Shown here piece by piece: positions 33,684 through 42,404 of a stretch of 64,000 bases of DNA (positions are counted from its first letter, which is position 1; every line of letters starts with the position of its first letter). The notes beneath the pieces are model-generated. The model made no database searches, was not told the origin of the DNA, and saw only the letters and a list, made by a program, of their open reading frames with translations. The translations under genes and the position numbers were made by a program. The DNA comes from an uncultured Bariatricus sp. (GTDB lineage Bacteria > Bacillota > Clostridia > Lachnospirales > Lachnospiraceae): assembly GCA_934307065.1 (NCBI GenBank), contig CAKRCD010000002.1:124001-188000 (forward strand), given 5' to 3'.

Positions 33684-34585
33684 TGGCAGTTAATGAAGTG
33701 AGTGGATTGAGCGAAGCCAGTCAGCAGGCACTTCTCTTAAAAGAGAGAAAGGCCAATAGCGCATGGCGTAAACTTAAAAGGAATAAATCGGCTATGTTTG
33801 GATTGCTTTTGGTATTGTTTGTAACACTGGTATCCATTTTTGGACCATTTTTTGTGTCACAAGATCCAGCAGCAATGGATTTCCTTATGGTAAATGCTAA
33901 GCCGGGAACTGCAGGACATATTTTGGGCGCAGATAGTCTTGGACGTGATATGTTAGCACGTCTTGTGTATGGCGGACGTGTATCACTTATTGTAGCAGTA
34001 GGCGGTATGATGGTTGGCGCCGTAATAGGAATTTTAATAGGTCTTGTCTCAGGATATGCAGGTGGAAAAGTTGATGCAGTTCTTATGAGAATCATGGATG
34101 GAATGTCTGCATTTCCGTTTGTTTTGCTTGCGTTAATGTTAATGACTGCTCTGGGAAGTGGAACCCAGAATGTTATACTTTCTATTGGTATAGCAAGTAT
34201 TCCTGGATATGCTCGAATGGCTAGAGGGCAAGTGTTAGTCGTAAAGAATGAAGAGTATATTAAGGCAGTGAAAGCTCTGGGAGCATCAAGGACAAGAATT
34301 CTTTTTCGACATTTATTACCAAATATAGTTTCCTCTTTGATTGTATATGCAACTTTGAATGTAGCGAGTGCGATTTTAACAGAAGCATCTCTTAGTTTCC
34401 TGGGTATGGGAATTACACCGCCTGATGTTTCATGGGGGTCTATTTTAAAAGAGGGGCAGGATTGTATGCGCTCTGCCAGTCATATTGCTACGTTTTCGGG
34501 ATTTGCAATTTTGATTACAGTATTAGGATTTAACCTTTTGGGTGACGGTATTCGAGATGTGTTAGATCCAAAAATGAAGAAATAA
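33683..34585 (+). CDS. Peptide ABC transporter permease, DppC type (system 1)
   Basis: A 300-residue permease partner of the DppB-type gene, with the longer N-terminal cytoplasmic tail and OppC_N region (WRKLKRNKSAMFGLLLVLF), LGADSLGRDMLARLVYGGR, and the EAA motif YIKAVKALGASRTRILFRHLLPN. Its start codon shares the A of the preceding stop, with GGAGG 7 bases before, so translation is coupled. Confidence 0.92.
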   Translation: MAVNEVSGLSEASQQALLLKERKANSAWRKLKRNKSAMFGLLLVLFVTLVSIFGPFFVSQDPAAMDFLMVNAKPGTAGHILGADSLGRDMLARLVYGGRVSLIVAVGGMMVGAVIGILIGLVSGYAGGKVDAVLMRIMDGMSAFPFVLLALMLMTALGSGTQNVILSIGIASIPGYARMARGQVLVVKNEEYIKAVKALGASRTRILFRHLLPNIVSSLIVYATLNVASAILTEASLSFLGMGITPPDVSWGSILKEGQDCMRSASHIATFSGFAILITVLGFNLLGDGIRDVLDPKMKK

Positions 34586-34603
34586 TTTGAAGGGAGAAAC
34601 ACT

Positions 34604-35614
34604 ATGAGCAATAATCCATTATTGAAAGTGGAAAATTTAAAAACGCATTTCAATACTGCTAGCGGCATTGTAAAAGCAGTAGATGGTGTTACTTTTTCTC
34701 TTGATTATGGTCAAACATTGGGAATTGTAGGTGAATCAGGTTCTGGTAAAACTGTAACATCTAATTCAATTATGAGACTCCTTCCCAAGAATGGACATAT
34801 TGTAGATGGAAAGATATTATTTGAAGATAAAGATATTGCACAGTTAAATGCGAAAGATATGTTGGAAATTCGTGGAAATGATATTTCTATGATTTTTCAG
34901 GATCCGATGACTGCTCTAGATCCAGTATTTACTATTGGCTCACAGATTATGGAAGTTATTAATGCTCATCAGAAAATGTCAAAAGATGAAGCAAAAAAAT
35001 ATGCTATTAAAGTATTAAAAATGGTAGGGATTCCTGAACCTGAAAAGCGTTTAAAGTCATATCCGCATGAATTTTCAGGTGGAATGAGACAGCGAGTTAT
35101 TATTGCTATGGCAATTGCGTGTAATCCGAAGCTGATTATTGCGGATGAACCGACAACGGCATTGGATGTAACGGTGCAGGCACAGGTACTCGGACTTATG
35201 AAAGATTTACAGAAGGAAACCAATGCTTCTATTATCTTAGTTACACATAATCTGGGGGTTGTCTGGAAAATGTGCGACACAGTTATGGTTATGTATGCTG
35301 GAAAAACAGTAGAATATGCGGATGTAAAAACATTGTATTCTGATTCAAGGCATCCATATACTTGGGGGCTGCTACGCTCTATGCCGACTGTAAAAGACGA
35401 TCCAAATGTTCCACTGGCATCTATTCCCGGAACTCCACCTGATTTGAAATTAACAGGAGGAAGTTGCAATTTCCATAACAGATGTAAGTATTGTCAGGAG
35501 ATATGTAAGACAAAATGTCCAGAGATGAAAGAAGTTGCACCTAATCATTTTGTCGCATGCCATTTTACGAAAGAAGAATTAGAAAAAATGGGAGGAAAAG
35601 AGGATGAACGATAA
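34604..35614 (+). CDS. Peptide ABC transporter ATPase, DppD type (system 1)
   Basis: A 336-residue ATPase: Walker A GESGSGKT, signature FSGGMRQR, Walker B LIIADEPTTALD, His switch THNLG. The C-terminal oligo/dipeptide extension has the family Cys cluster (CNFHNRCKYCQEICKTKC then CHF), often a site for an Fe-S cluster. It pairs with the DppF-type ATPase, whose start overlaps by 11 bases. GGGAG precedes ATG 34604. Confidence 0.93.
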   Translation: MSNNPLLKVENLKTHFNTASGIVKAVDGVTFSLDYGQTLGIVGESGSGKTVTSNSIMRLLPKNGHIVDGKILFEDKDIAQLNAKDMLEIRGNDISMIFQDPMTALDPVFTIGSQIMEVINAHQKMSKDEAKKYAIKVLKMVGIPEPEKRLKSYPHEFSGGMRQRVIIAMAIACNPKLIIADEPTTALDVTVQAQVLGLMKDLQKETNASIILVTHNLGVVWKMCDTVMVMYAGKTVEYADVKTLYSDSRHPYTWGLLRSMPTVKDDPNVPLASIPGTPPDLKLTGGSCNFHNRCKYCQEICKTKCPEMKEVAPNHFVACHFTKEELEKMGGKEDER

Positions 35615-36593
35615 TGATATCATTTTGAAAGTAGATCATCTGACAAAGACTTTTAAAATTAAAAGTTCAAAACTATTTGGTAAACCTGCTTTTCTGAATG
35701 CGGTAAATGATGTTTCTTTTGATGTGAGAAGAGGGGAAACAATAGGAATTATTGGTGAATCCGGTTGCGGAAAATCTACTCTGGGAAAAACTCTTCTTAA
35801 TTTGATTCCGGCTACGTCTGGTGATGTGATTTATGAAGGAAAATCGTTGATGAAAATAGGACCTAAGGAAATGAATGCGCTTCGTAAGGAAATCAATATG
35901 GTATTTCAGGATCCGTATTCTTCATTGGATCCGAGAATGACAACAGGTGATTTGATAGAAGAACCAATGATCATTCATAACATAGGAACAGCAGAAGAAC
36001 GAAAACAACGAGTGCAGGAACTTCTTAAACTGGTTGGTTTGGATTATTATCATGCAATACGTTTTCCACATGAATTTTCGGGTGGACAGCGTCAGCGAAT
36101 TAATATAGCAAGAGCCTTGGCAATGGATGTAAAGCTATTGGTTTGTGATGAACCGGTGTCTGCACTTGATGTGTCGGTGCAGGCTCAGGTTTTGAATCTG
36201 TTAAAACAACTGAAGGACTCATTAGGACTAACGTATATTTTTATTTCACATGATTTAAGCGTTGTAAAATATATTAGCGATAGAATCATTATTATGTATC
36301 TTGGAAGAGTTATGGAAATGGGTGATGTGGAGGAAATCTATAGTAATCCAGGACACCCGTATACGAGAGCTCTTTTTTCAGCAATACCTCCAGTAAGTCC
36401 TTTTGAACAGAAAGAAACGATTGAATTGACTGGAGAAATTCCAAGCCCATTGAATATGCCACCAGGATGTCCATTTGGAAATCGTTGCCCACATTGTACA
36501 GAAGAATGTAGAAAAAAAGTTCCTGAATTAAAGGATTTAGGGAACGGCCATAAGATAGCTTGTATTAGATATCAAAACGGGGAGATTCAATAA
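35604..36593 (+). CDS. Peptide ABC transporter ATPase, DppF type (system 1)
   Basis: A 329-residue ATPase partner of DppD: Walker A GESGCGKST, signature FSGGQRQRI, Walker B LLVCDEPVSALD, His switch SHDLS, and the C-terminal Cys-containing extension CPFGNRCPHCTEEC. Completes a five-gene importer. A strong hairpin with short T run directly follows the stop, yet the peptidase genes begin only 62 bases later. Confidence 0.93.
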   Translation: MNDNDIILKVDHLTKTFKIKSSKLFGKPAFLNAVNDVSFDVRRGETIGIIGESGCGKSTLGKTLLNLIPATSGDVIYEGKSLMKIGPKEMNALRKEINMVFQDPYSSLDPRMTTGDLIEEPMIIHNIGTAEERKQRVQELLKLVGLDYYHAIRFPHEFSGGQRQRINIARALAMDVKLLVCDEPVSALDVSVQAQVLNLLKQLKDSLGLTYIFISHDLSVVKYISDRIIIMYLGRVMEMGDVEEIYSNPGHPYTRALFSAIPPVSPFEQKETIELTGEIPSPLNMPPGCPFGNRCPHCTEECRKKVPELKDLGNGHKIACIRYQNGEIQ

Positions 36594-36626
36594 AGAAAGG
36601 TGCGCAATTATTGCGCACCTTTCTTT
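36592..36626 (+). terminator. Hairpin after the first Opp/Dpp operon
   Basis: AAAGAAAGGTGCGCAA at 36592-36607 and its perfect complement at 36611-36626, loop of three. It starts within the stop codon. The T content is in the 3' arm, so it probably terminates only partly. Confidence 0.75.
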
Positions 36627-36654
36627 AAGAGTAATCAAGAAAAAGGAGGAAGAA

Positions 36655-37902
36655 ATGAAGCATATTGAACAAAAACAGAAATTATGGAATTTAGTAGAAG
36701 AACATCAACACGAGCTGCTTTCAATCTGTTCAGACCTGATCCGCATTCCGAGTGTAGAACAAAATGGGATAGAGCAGATTGTAAATTATGTATGTAATTT
36801 CTTGGAGAAATTGGATATACCATACAATGTGTTGCGCCCAGTTGATTGGACTCCGTGTATTGTTGCAGAATTGAATGGAGGAGATGGTGCGGTTGCGTTA
36901 TTGAATGGACACGATGATGTAGTATCACCAGGTGATACGGAAAAATGGTTATATCCTCCGTTTTGTGGGACAATAACGGAAAAACAGATACTTGGTCGTG
37001 GTGCATCGGATATGAAATGTGGAGTGGGAATTTTTCTTTTTATATTAAAAATGATTGTGGAAAATCATTTAGAACCGAAAGGGAAAATTAGGTTACACAT
37101 TGTACATGATGAAGAAAAGGGTGGGCTTAAAGGCTCAAAATGGTTGGCAGAACATGGTTATGCGAGTGATGTAGATTTCTGTATTATTACAGAGCCTACT
37201 TCGTATGATTACATTGAAGTGGGACAAAAGGGAAGAGTGCGTGTTACACTGAAAACAAAAAGAAAAAGAAGTAATGGAGTAGAAGAAAACCCAATTCACA
37301 GCATGGTCCGGATCTTGACGAAAATTCAAGAAATATCAAAATTAGAGGGGGAAATTACTGAACAGGAGAGGAAAATTGTTCTGAACTCAAAAAAAGTAAT
37401 ATGTCACGCTATGCATAGAAATGATGTTGGAGATGCGATAGATCACGTGAATGTCAATATTTTGGATATTACAGAAGTGGGAAAAGAAGGAGAAGTGCCA
37501 GAGGAATGTAAAGCACATTTGGCATTTGGTGTACCATTTATGATTACTAGAACAATGATTGAAGAAAAATTGAATGAAATTATAAGAAATGCCGGAGCGG
37601 AGTGTGAGATAGAATACGAATGTTGGCAGGAGGGTTCAAGAACAGATGTGGATAGTGCACTTGTACAGTCTGTCAAAGAAAATGCGGAATACATTACTGG
37701 GAGAACAATGTATCCGGCTTATCAATGGGCAACAAGTGATGCAAAATATTATAGAGCATTGGGAATCCCAGCGATTCATTTTGGACCTTCTAATAATAAA
37801 GGAATTCATTCCTATAACGAAGATGTGGAAATTGTAGATATATTAAAATGCGCAAAAACCCATTTTGCTGTATTGGAAGATCTAATGGGATTTGAGATGT
37901 AG
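36655..37902 (+). CDS. M20 family metallopeptidase, first paralogue
   Basis: A 415-residue ArgE/DapE/CPG2-type zinc hydrolase. Catalytic-domain residues are present: His86 and Asp88 (NGHDDVV), Asp119 (GASDMKCG), Glu153-Glu154 (HDEEKGG), Glu180 (TEPTSYD) and the final His in FGPSNNKGIHSY. The inserted lid/dimerisation domain is unusual: where the second paralogue has GKTAHGS with the conserved His, this one has a basic stretch KTKRKRSNG, so the lid His is missing. It could be impaired, differently specific, or complemented by another protein. AAAGGAGG precedes ATG 36655. The next gene starts 10 bases after its stop. Confidence 0.9.
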   Translation: MKHIEQKQKLWNLVEEHQHELLSICSDLIRIPSVEQNGIEQIVNYVCNFLEKLDIPYNVLRPVDWTPCIVAELNGGDGAVALLNGHDDVVSPGDTEKWLYPPFCGTITEKQILGRGASDMKCGVGIFLFILKMIVENHLEPKGKIRLHIVHDEEKGGLKGSKWLAEHGYASDVDFCIITEPTSYDYIEVGQKGRVRVTLKTKRKRSNGVEENPIHSMVRILTKIQEISKLEGEITEQERKIVLNSKKVICHAMHRNDVGDAIDHVNVNILDITEVGKEGEVPEECKAHLAFGVPFMITRTMIEEKLNEIIRNAGAECEIEYECWQEGSRTDVDSALVQSVKENAEYITGRTMYPAYQWATSDAKYYRALGIPAIHFGPSNNKGIHSYNEDVEIVDILKCAKTHFAVLEDLMGFEM

Positions 37903-37912
37903 GAGGAGACCT

Positions 37913-38257
37913 ATGGAACAGAGTAAAAAAAGAATCGAAACAACATATATGGTGCAGTGTTCTGGAACGCCGATATTAGGTTCCGTATGTAGCTTTGCGC
38001 ACGATCATGCGATATTTAAGATGCTAGATATCTTGAAAGAACTGGAAAAAATTCAGAAAGAAACGAATACATTTACTTATGACATTCTGACACTTGGAAG
38101 AGGAAACAGTGATAAGCTTCCTGTTGAATATTGTGAAGCTAAGATTAAGGTCCAACAACATCATGTGGATGCGAATGACTGCATGTTGGAAAAGATATGG
38201 AATACTATTATTGAAACTACAAAATATGATGGAATCACTATTGAAATTTTAAAATAG
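37913..38257 (+). CDS. Orphan protein resembling an M20 peptidase lid domain
   Basis: A 114-residue protein encoded between two M20 peptidases. By eye it aligns without gaps over its first part with the lid domain of the second M20: GTPILGSVCSF and HAIFKM against GKTAHGS and NAIEKL, then DILKELEKI; further on FTYDILTLGRG and CEAKIKV match VTVNIGMIQGG and AELDV. There is no catalytic domain and no HxD, EE or other zinc motif; the lid His position is Leu. It might be a regulatory or structural partner of the peptidases, or a decayed remnant, although it has a good GGAGGAG site and an intact frame. The start is ATG 37913. Confidence 0.75.
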   Translation: MEQSKKRIETTYMVQCSGTPILGSVCSFAHDHAIFKMLDILKELEKIQKETNTFTYDILTLGRGNSDKLPVEYCEAKIKVQQHHVDANDCMLEKIWNTIIETTKYDGITIEILK

Positions 38258-38291
38258 TATCAAGAGATATAGAAAGCTGAGGAGAAGTGAA

Positions 38292-39536
38292 ATGACTAGA
38301 CAAGACGTTTGGAATTTAATTGATGAACATCAGGAAGAATTGCTGAAATTATGCAGTGATATGATTCGTATTCCATCTATCAATCCTCCAGGAAATGTAG
38401 ATGAAATTGTTCATTATATAAAACAATATTTAGAAGGCTATGGAATTCCCTATGAGGTTGTTGCAGCCAGAGAAGATAAGCCCAATATTTTGGCACGATA
38501 TGGAAATGCGGAAGGCAAAACCTTAGTTTTTAATGGACACTGCGATGTAGTTCCAGCTGGGGACGAAGAAAAATGGATGTTTCCACCATTTTCTGGTGAG
38601 ATTAAAGACGGAATTATGCTTGGACGAGGTACTTCAGATATGAAATGCGGACTTGGAGCTGCGATGTTTGCAATGTGCCTGTTAGCGAGTCAAAAAACAG
38701 AATTGTCGGGAAATGTGCTGTTGACGGTAGTTCCAGATGAAGAAACGGGTGGTGAATTTGGAACGAAATGGTTGCGTGATCAGGGATATCTAAAAGGAGA
38801 TTGGGGAATTGTTGCAGAACCAACTGGTATGGATAATATAGAGGTTGGACAAAAAGGAACCATGGGAATGAATCTATATGCAACAGGAAAGACAGCACAT
38901 GGAAGTTTAAATCCATATATAGGTGAGAATGCAATAGAAAAATTAATTCACATTCTGCCACAAATGTATCAGTTGCGCGAAATGAAAAGCGAATTGCATG
39001 GTGAACAGCTTCAAGTTATGGAGGAATCCAAGGATAGATGCAAAGCAGTTCAAAAGTCGGAAGGTGTGGAAACAATCATGGATCATGTGACGGTCAATAT
39101 AGGCATGATTCAAGGCGGTGTGAAACGGAATGTAGTAGCTGACACTGCTATGGCTGAATTGGATGTGCGTGTACCGATTGGAATTTCTCACGAGGCAGTG
39201 ATGAAAAAAGTAGATGAGATAATAAAGAATTCCGAAATAGAAGGAGTATATGTAACATATGATAATCCACGTGGAGGAAATTATGTTTCAGTAAAGGATT
39301 CTATTGTTACAATCACTCAGGAATGTGTGGAGGAACTGCTGGGAATAGAATGTGCAGCAACCTACCAGTGGGCAAGCAGTGATACAAGATATTTTAGAGA
39401 ATCTGGAATTGCCACCATCCAGTATGGACCTTCGAACACAGAAGGCATTCATAATTATAATGAAACAGTTAATGTTGCAGATGTTATAACCGCCTGTAAG
39501 ATTTACGCAGCTCTGATATTAGAATTGGTAGGTTAA
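38292..39536 (+). CDS. M20 family metallopeptidase, second paralogue
   Basis: A 414-residue ArgE/DapE-type deacylase or dipeptidase. All family residues are visible: His83, Asp85 (NGHCDVV), Asp116 (GTSDMKCG), Glu150-Glu151 (VPDEETGG), Glu176 (AEPTGMD), lid His203 (GKTAHGS), and the last His in YGPSNTEGIHNY. It removes an acyl group or cleaves a dipeptide in the cytoplasm; together with the nitrilase-type amidase and the Opp importer it probably degrades the imported compound. GAGGAG precedes ATG 38292, 34 bases after the orphan lid protein. It is the last gene of the cluster. Confidence 0.92.
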   Translation: MTRQDVWNLIDEHQEELLKLCSDMIRIPSINPPGNVDEIVHYIKQYLEGYGIPYEVVAAREDKPNILARYGNAEGKTLVFNGHCDVVPAGDEEKWMFPPFSGEIKDGIMLGRGTSDMKCGLGAAMFAMCLLASQKTELSGNVLLTVVPDEETGGEFGTKWLRDQGYLKGDWGIVAEPTGMDNIEVGQKGTMGMNLYATGKTAHGSLNPYIGENAIEKLIHILPQMYQLREMKSELHGEQLQVMEESKDRCKAVQKSEGVETIMDHVTVNIGMIQGGVKRNVVADTAMAELDVRVPIGISHEAVMKKVDEIIKNSEIEGVYVTYDNPRGGNYVSVKDSIVTITQECVEELLGIECAATYQWASSDTRYFRESGIATIQYGPSNTEGIHNYNETVNVADVITACKIYAALILELVG

Positions 39537-39662
39537 TGTAAAAAAAATGATAAATTATTAACAATTATATTTAAATAAGAAGAAACACCCTTTAAAAGTA
39601 ACAGTAATAAATAGTACAAAAAAATTTTCGCACGTTAAAGAGGTAAAGAAACATAGAAAGTA

Positions 39663-39692
39663 TTGACGAGAAAAGTGATGTAATGCTATAAT
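39663..39692 (+). promoter_or_regulatory. Promoter of the second Opp/Dpp operon
   Basis: TTGACG at 39663-39668, 18 bases, TATAAT at 39687-39692 with an extended TGC in front. About 80 bases before the binding-protein start. Confidence 0.8.
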
Positions 39693-39774
39693 GGGAAAAA
39701 TAATAATGAAACGGCAAAGGATGACAGGGATTTGACATTTCATTAAAAAATGATTAAAGGAGGTTTCTTGTATT

Positions 39775-41436
39775 ATGAAGAAGAGAATTTTAGCCTGGAC
39801 TCTTGCAGCAGTTATGGCAGTCGCTATGGTTGGCTGTGGATCTTCAGGAAAGGACACAGACTCTAAAGGTACAACAGACAACAAGACAACAGAAAAAACA
39901 GAAGTCGCAGCAGGCGAATCAGTGTCTCAGGATCACGATCTTGTAGCATCTGTGGCAGTTGACTTCACAACTTTGGATCCAATGGATACCAATGATACCT
40001 TATCAGGTGACGTTCAGAGACTGATGATGGACGGTTTATTTGGATTCGACGAAGATATGAATGTAGTAAATATGCTTGCTGAAAGTTATGAAGCAAATGA
40101 TGATGCAACAGAATTCACATTCAAACTTCGTGAAGGTGTATCTTTCTCAGACGGAACACCTTGGAATGCGGAAGCAGCAAAAGCAAACTTCGACCGTTGG
40201 GCAGATAAATCCCTTGGTCTTAAGAGAACAACTTTCCTGTCAAATATTCTGGACAAGACAGAAATCGTAGATGAATATACAATCAAAGTTACTTTGGTTT
40301 CACCATTTGGTGCATTCATCAACAACCTTGCTCATCCATGTACTGTTTGCGTAAGCCCGAAACAGATTGAAAAAGGAAGCGCAACTGTTGCAGCAGAACC
40401 TGTAGGAACAGGTCAGTACACATTCAAAGAATGGGTAGCAGGCGAACATCTTACACTGGAACTTAACAAAGACTGGTGGGGATATGACAAAGATATCTGT
40501 GGTGGAACACCACTTGCAGAATCTGATGCAGGATTCAAGACAATTACATTCAAACCGGTTGCTGAATCTGCAACACGTGTAGCTATGCTCCAGTCTGGCG
40601 AAGCAGATTTAATCTGGCCGGTACCAAGTGAAAACTTTGAAGCACTGTCACAGGATTCTAATCTTAATGTAGAAAGTGACGAAAGTATCGTTGTTCGTTA
40701 CTTATTCATGAACAACCAGAAAGCTCCATTCAATGATGTGAGAGTACGTCAGGCAATCAACTATGCAATCGATAAAGATGCATATTGTGCAGTTGTTAAG
40801 AATGGTCTTGCAACACCGGCAGACTCTATCATTGGTACAAACGTACAGTTCCATGTTGCCAATGACGTATACAAGTATAACATTGAAAAAGCAAAAGAAC
40901 TGTTAGCAGAAGCAGGATATCCGGATGGATTTACAACAACACTTATGTATGCTTCTACAACAGGTAACCAGAAACAGGCAGAATTCCTGAAACAGCAGTT
41001 AGAGCAGGTCGGAATCGATCTTCAGTTGAATGGTATGGAAAATGCCATCCTTCAGGAAAAAGTAGCGAGCTGCACAGCAGCAGGTGCTGACGCAGAAGTA
41101 GATATGTACACAATCGGATGGTCACCATCAACAGGAGATGCTGACTGGGGTATTCGTCCACTTGTTGCAATTGAGTCAGAACCGCCAATGAGTTACAATA
41201 TCTGCTATTATGAAAATAAAGAAGTGGATTCTCTCCTCTTTGATGCACTTAAGACAGCAGATCCGGATAAGAGAGCAGAAGCTTACAAAAAAGCTCAGGA
41301 TATTATCTGGGAAGAATCTCCAATGGTTTGCCTTGCATTCGACAGCAACACATGGGGTAACAATAAGAACATTATTAATGTAGGTAACATGCCGGATGGT
41401 GGTCTGTGGATCAGAAATGCCAGAATGGCAAAATAA
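39775..41436 (+). CDS. Peptide ABC transporter substrate-binding lipoprotein (system 2)
   Basis: A 553-residue family 5 binding protein. The lipobox AMVGC places the lipidated Cys at residue 21, followed by a flexible Ser/Thr/Lys-rich linker. Body motifs: TLDPMDTNDTLSGDVQRLMMDGL, EFTFKLREGVSFSDGTPWNAEAAKANFDRW, and VRQAINYAIDKDAYC. This is the DppA/nickel-peptide group; it is clearly a paralogue of, not a recent copy of, the system 1 protein. AAGGAGG precedes ATG 39775 by 11 bases. Confidence 0.93.
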   Translation: MKKRILAWTLAAVMAVAMVGCGSSGKDTDSKGTTDNKTTEKTEVAAGESVSQDHDLVASVAVDFTTLDPMDTNDTLSGDVQRLMMDGLFGFDEDMNVVNMLAESYEANDDATEFTFKLREGVSFSDGTPWNAEAAKANFDRWADKSLGLKRTTFLSNILDKTEIVDEYTIKVTLVSPFGAFINNLAHPCTVCVSPKQIEKGSATVAAEPVGTGQYTFKEWVAGEHLTLELNKDWWGYDKDICGGTPLAESDAGFKTITFKPVAESATRVAMLQSGEADLIWPVPSENFEALSQDSNLNVESDESIVVRYLFMNNQKAPFNDVRVRQAINYAIDKDAYCAVVKNGLATPADSIIGTNVQFHVANDVYKYNIEKAKELLAEAGYPDGFTTTLMYASTTGNQKQAEFLKQQLEQVGIDLQLNGMENAILQEKVASCTAAGADAEVDMYTIGWSPSTGDADWGIRPLVAIESEPPMSYNICYYENKEVDSLLFDALKTADPDKRAEAYKKAQDIIWEESPMVCLAFDSNTWGNNKNIINVGNMPDGGLWIRNARMAK

Positions 41437-41466
41437 AGAATGTCAGCCGTTGAAAGGTGATTAGAA

Positions 41467-42387
41467 ATGCTAAGATACATCTCGAAAAGAATTGTCGAAG
41501 TAATTCCTACTCTGATCATCGTTGTAACTTTTGTATTCTTTTTTGTAAGATTAATACCTGGGGACCCTGCACAGATGGTTGCAGGGGCCCAGGCAACTCA
41601 GGAAGATATTGAAGTTATTCGTGAAGAGTTAGGGTTAAACGAACCAATTCCAACACAATATGTTAATTATGTTACAGGTCTTTTTTCGGGAGACCTTGGA
41701 ACATCACTTCGAACAAAAAGACCGGTTACTACAGAAATTTCCAACAGATATGCGAATACAGTAAAACTGACACTTGCCAGTCTGCTGTGGAGCTCTCTTG
41801 TTGGAATTTTGTTGGGCGTATGGTCTGGAAAGAATCGAAGTAAATGGCAGGATTATACAGGTATGACGTTAGCGGTGTCCGGTATCTCGCTGCCTTCGTT
41901 CTGGATAGGCTTTATGCTTATTATTGTATTTGGTGTCAATTTAAAATGGTTCCCTACTACAGGAGCAGATTCGTTAAAGAGTCTTGTACTTCCTGCTATT
42001 ACACTGGGAACAAGTGTAGCTGCGGTAGTAGCTCGTTTTACGCGTTCTTCATTAATTGAAGTATTGAAAGAAGATTATATTCGTACAGCTCGTGCGAAAG
42101 GTATTAAAGAAAAAATCGTAGTCTGGAAGCATGCATTCCGTAACTCTATGATTTCCGTAGTAACTGTAATCGGTTTACAGTTTGGTTTCCTCCTTGGAGG
42201 CTCGGTTATCACAGAAAGTGTATTTGCTTACCCAGGATTGGGAAGTTTGTTGATTGAATCTGTAAATTACCGTGATTATCCAGCGATTCAGTCACTCATT
42301 CTTATTTTCTCTTTGCACTTTATTGTTATTAATTTGCTGGTTGATATCCTGTATGCGGTATTGAACCCGGAAATTCAGTTAAGTTAG
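41467..42387 (+). CDS. Peptide ABC transporter permease, DppB type (system 2)
   Basis: A 306-residue permease with six membrane segments: MLRYISKRIVEVIPTLIIVV, the RLIPGDPAQMVAG loop, and the EAA motif YIRTARAKGIKEKIVVWKHAFRNS. A GAAAGGTGAT site precedes ATG 41467, 30 bases after the binding-protein gene. Confidence 0.92.
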   Translation: MLRYISKRIVEVIPTLIIVVTFVFFFVRLIPGDPAQMVAGAQATQEDIEVIREELGLNEPIPTQYVNYVTGLFSGDLGTSLRTKRPVTTEISNRYANTVKLTLASLLWSSLVGILLGVWSGKNRSKWQDYTGMTLAVSGISLPSFWIGFMLIIVFGVNLKWFPTTGADSLKSLVLPAITLGTSVAAVVARFTRSSLIEVLKEDYIRTARAKGIKEKIVVWKHAFRNSMISVVTVIGLQFGFLLGGSVITESVFAYPGLGSLLIESVNYRDYPAIQSLILIFSLHFIVINLLVDILYAVLNPEIQLS

Positions 42388-42404
42388 GAAGGGAGGATAA
42401 GAGA

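Noticed and set aside
37913..38257. Frameshifted C-terminal remnant of the first M20 peptidase
   Set aside because: The first M20 is complete with its own final His motif, and the small ORF has its own ribosome binding site; it corresponds to a lid domain, not to a C-terminus.
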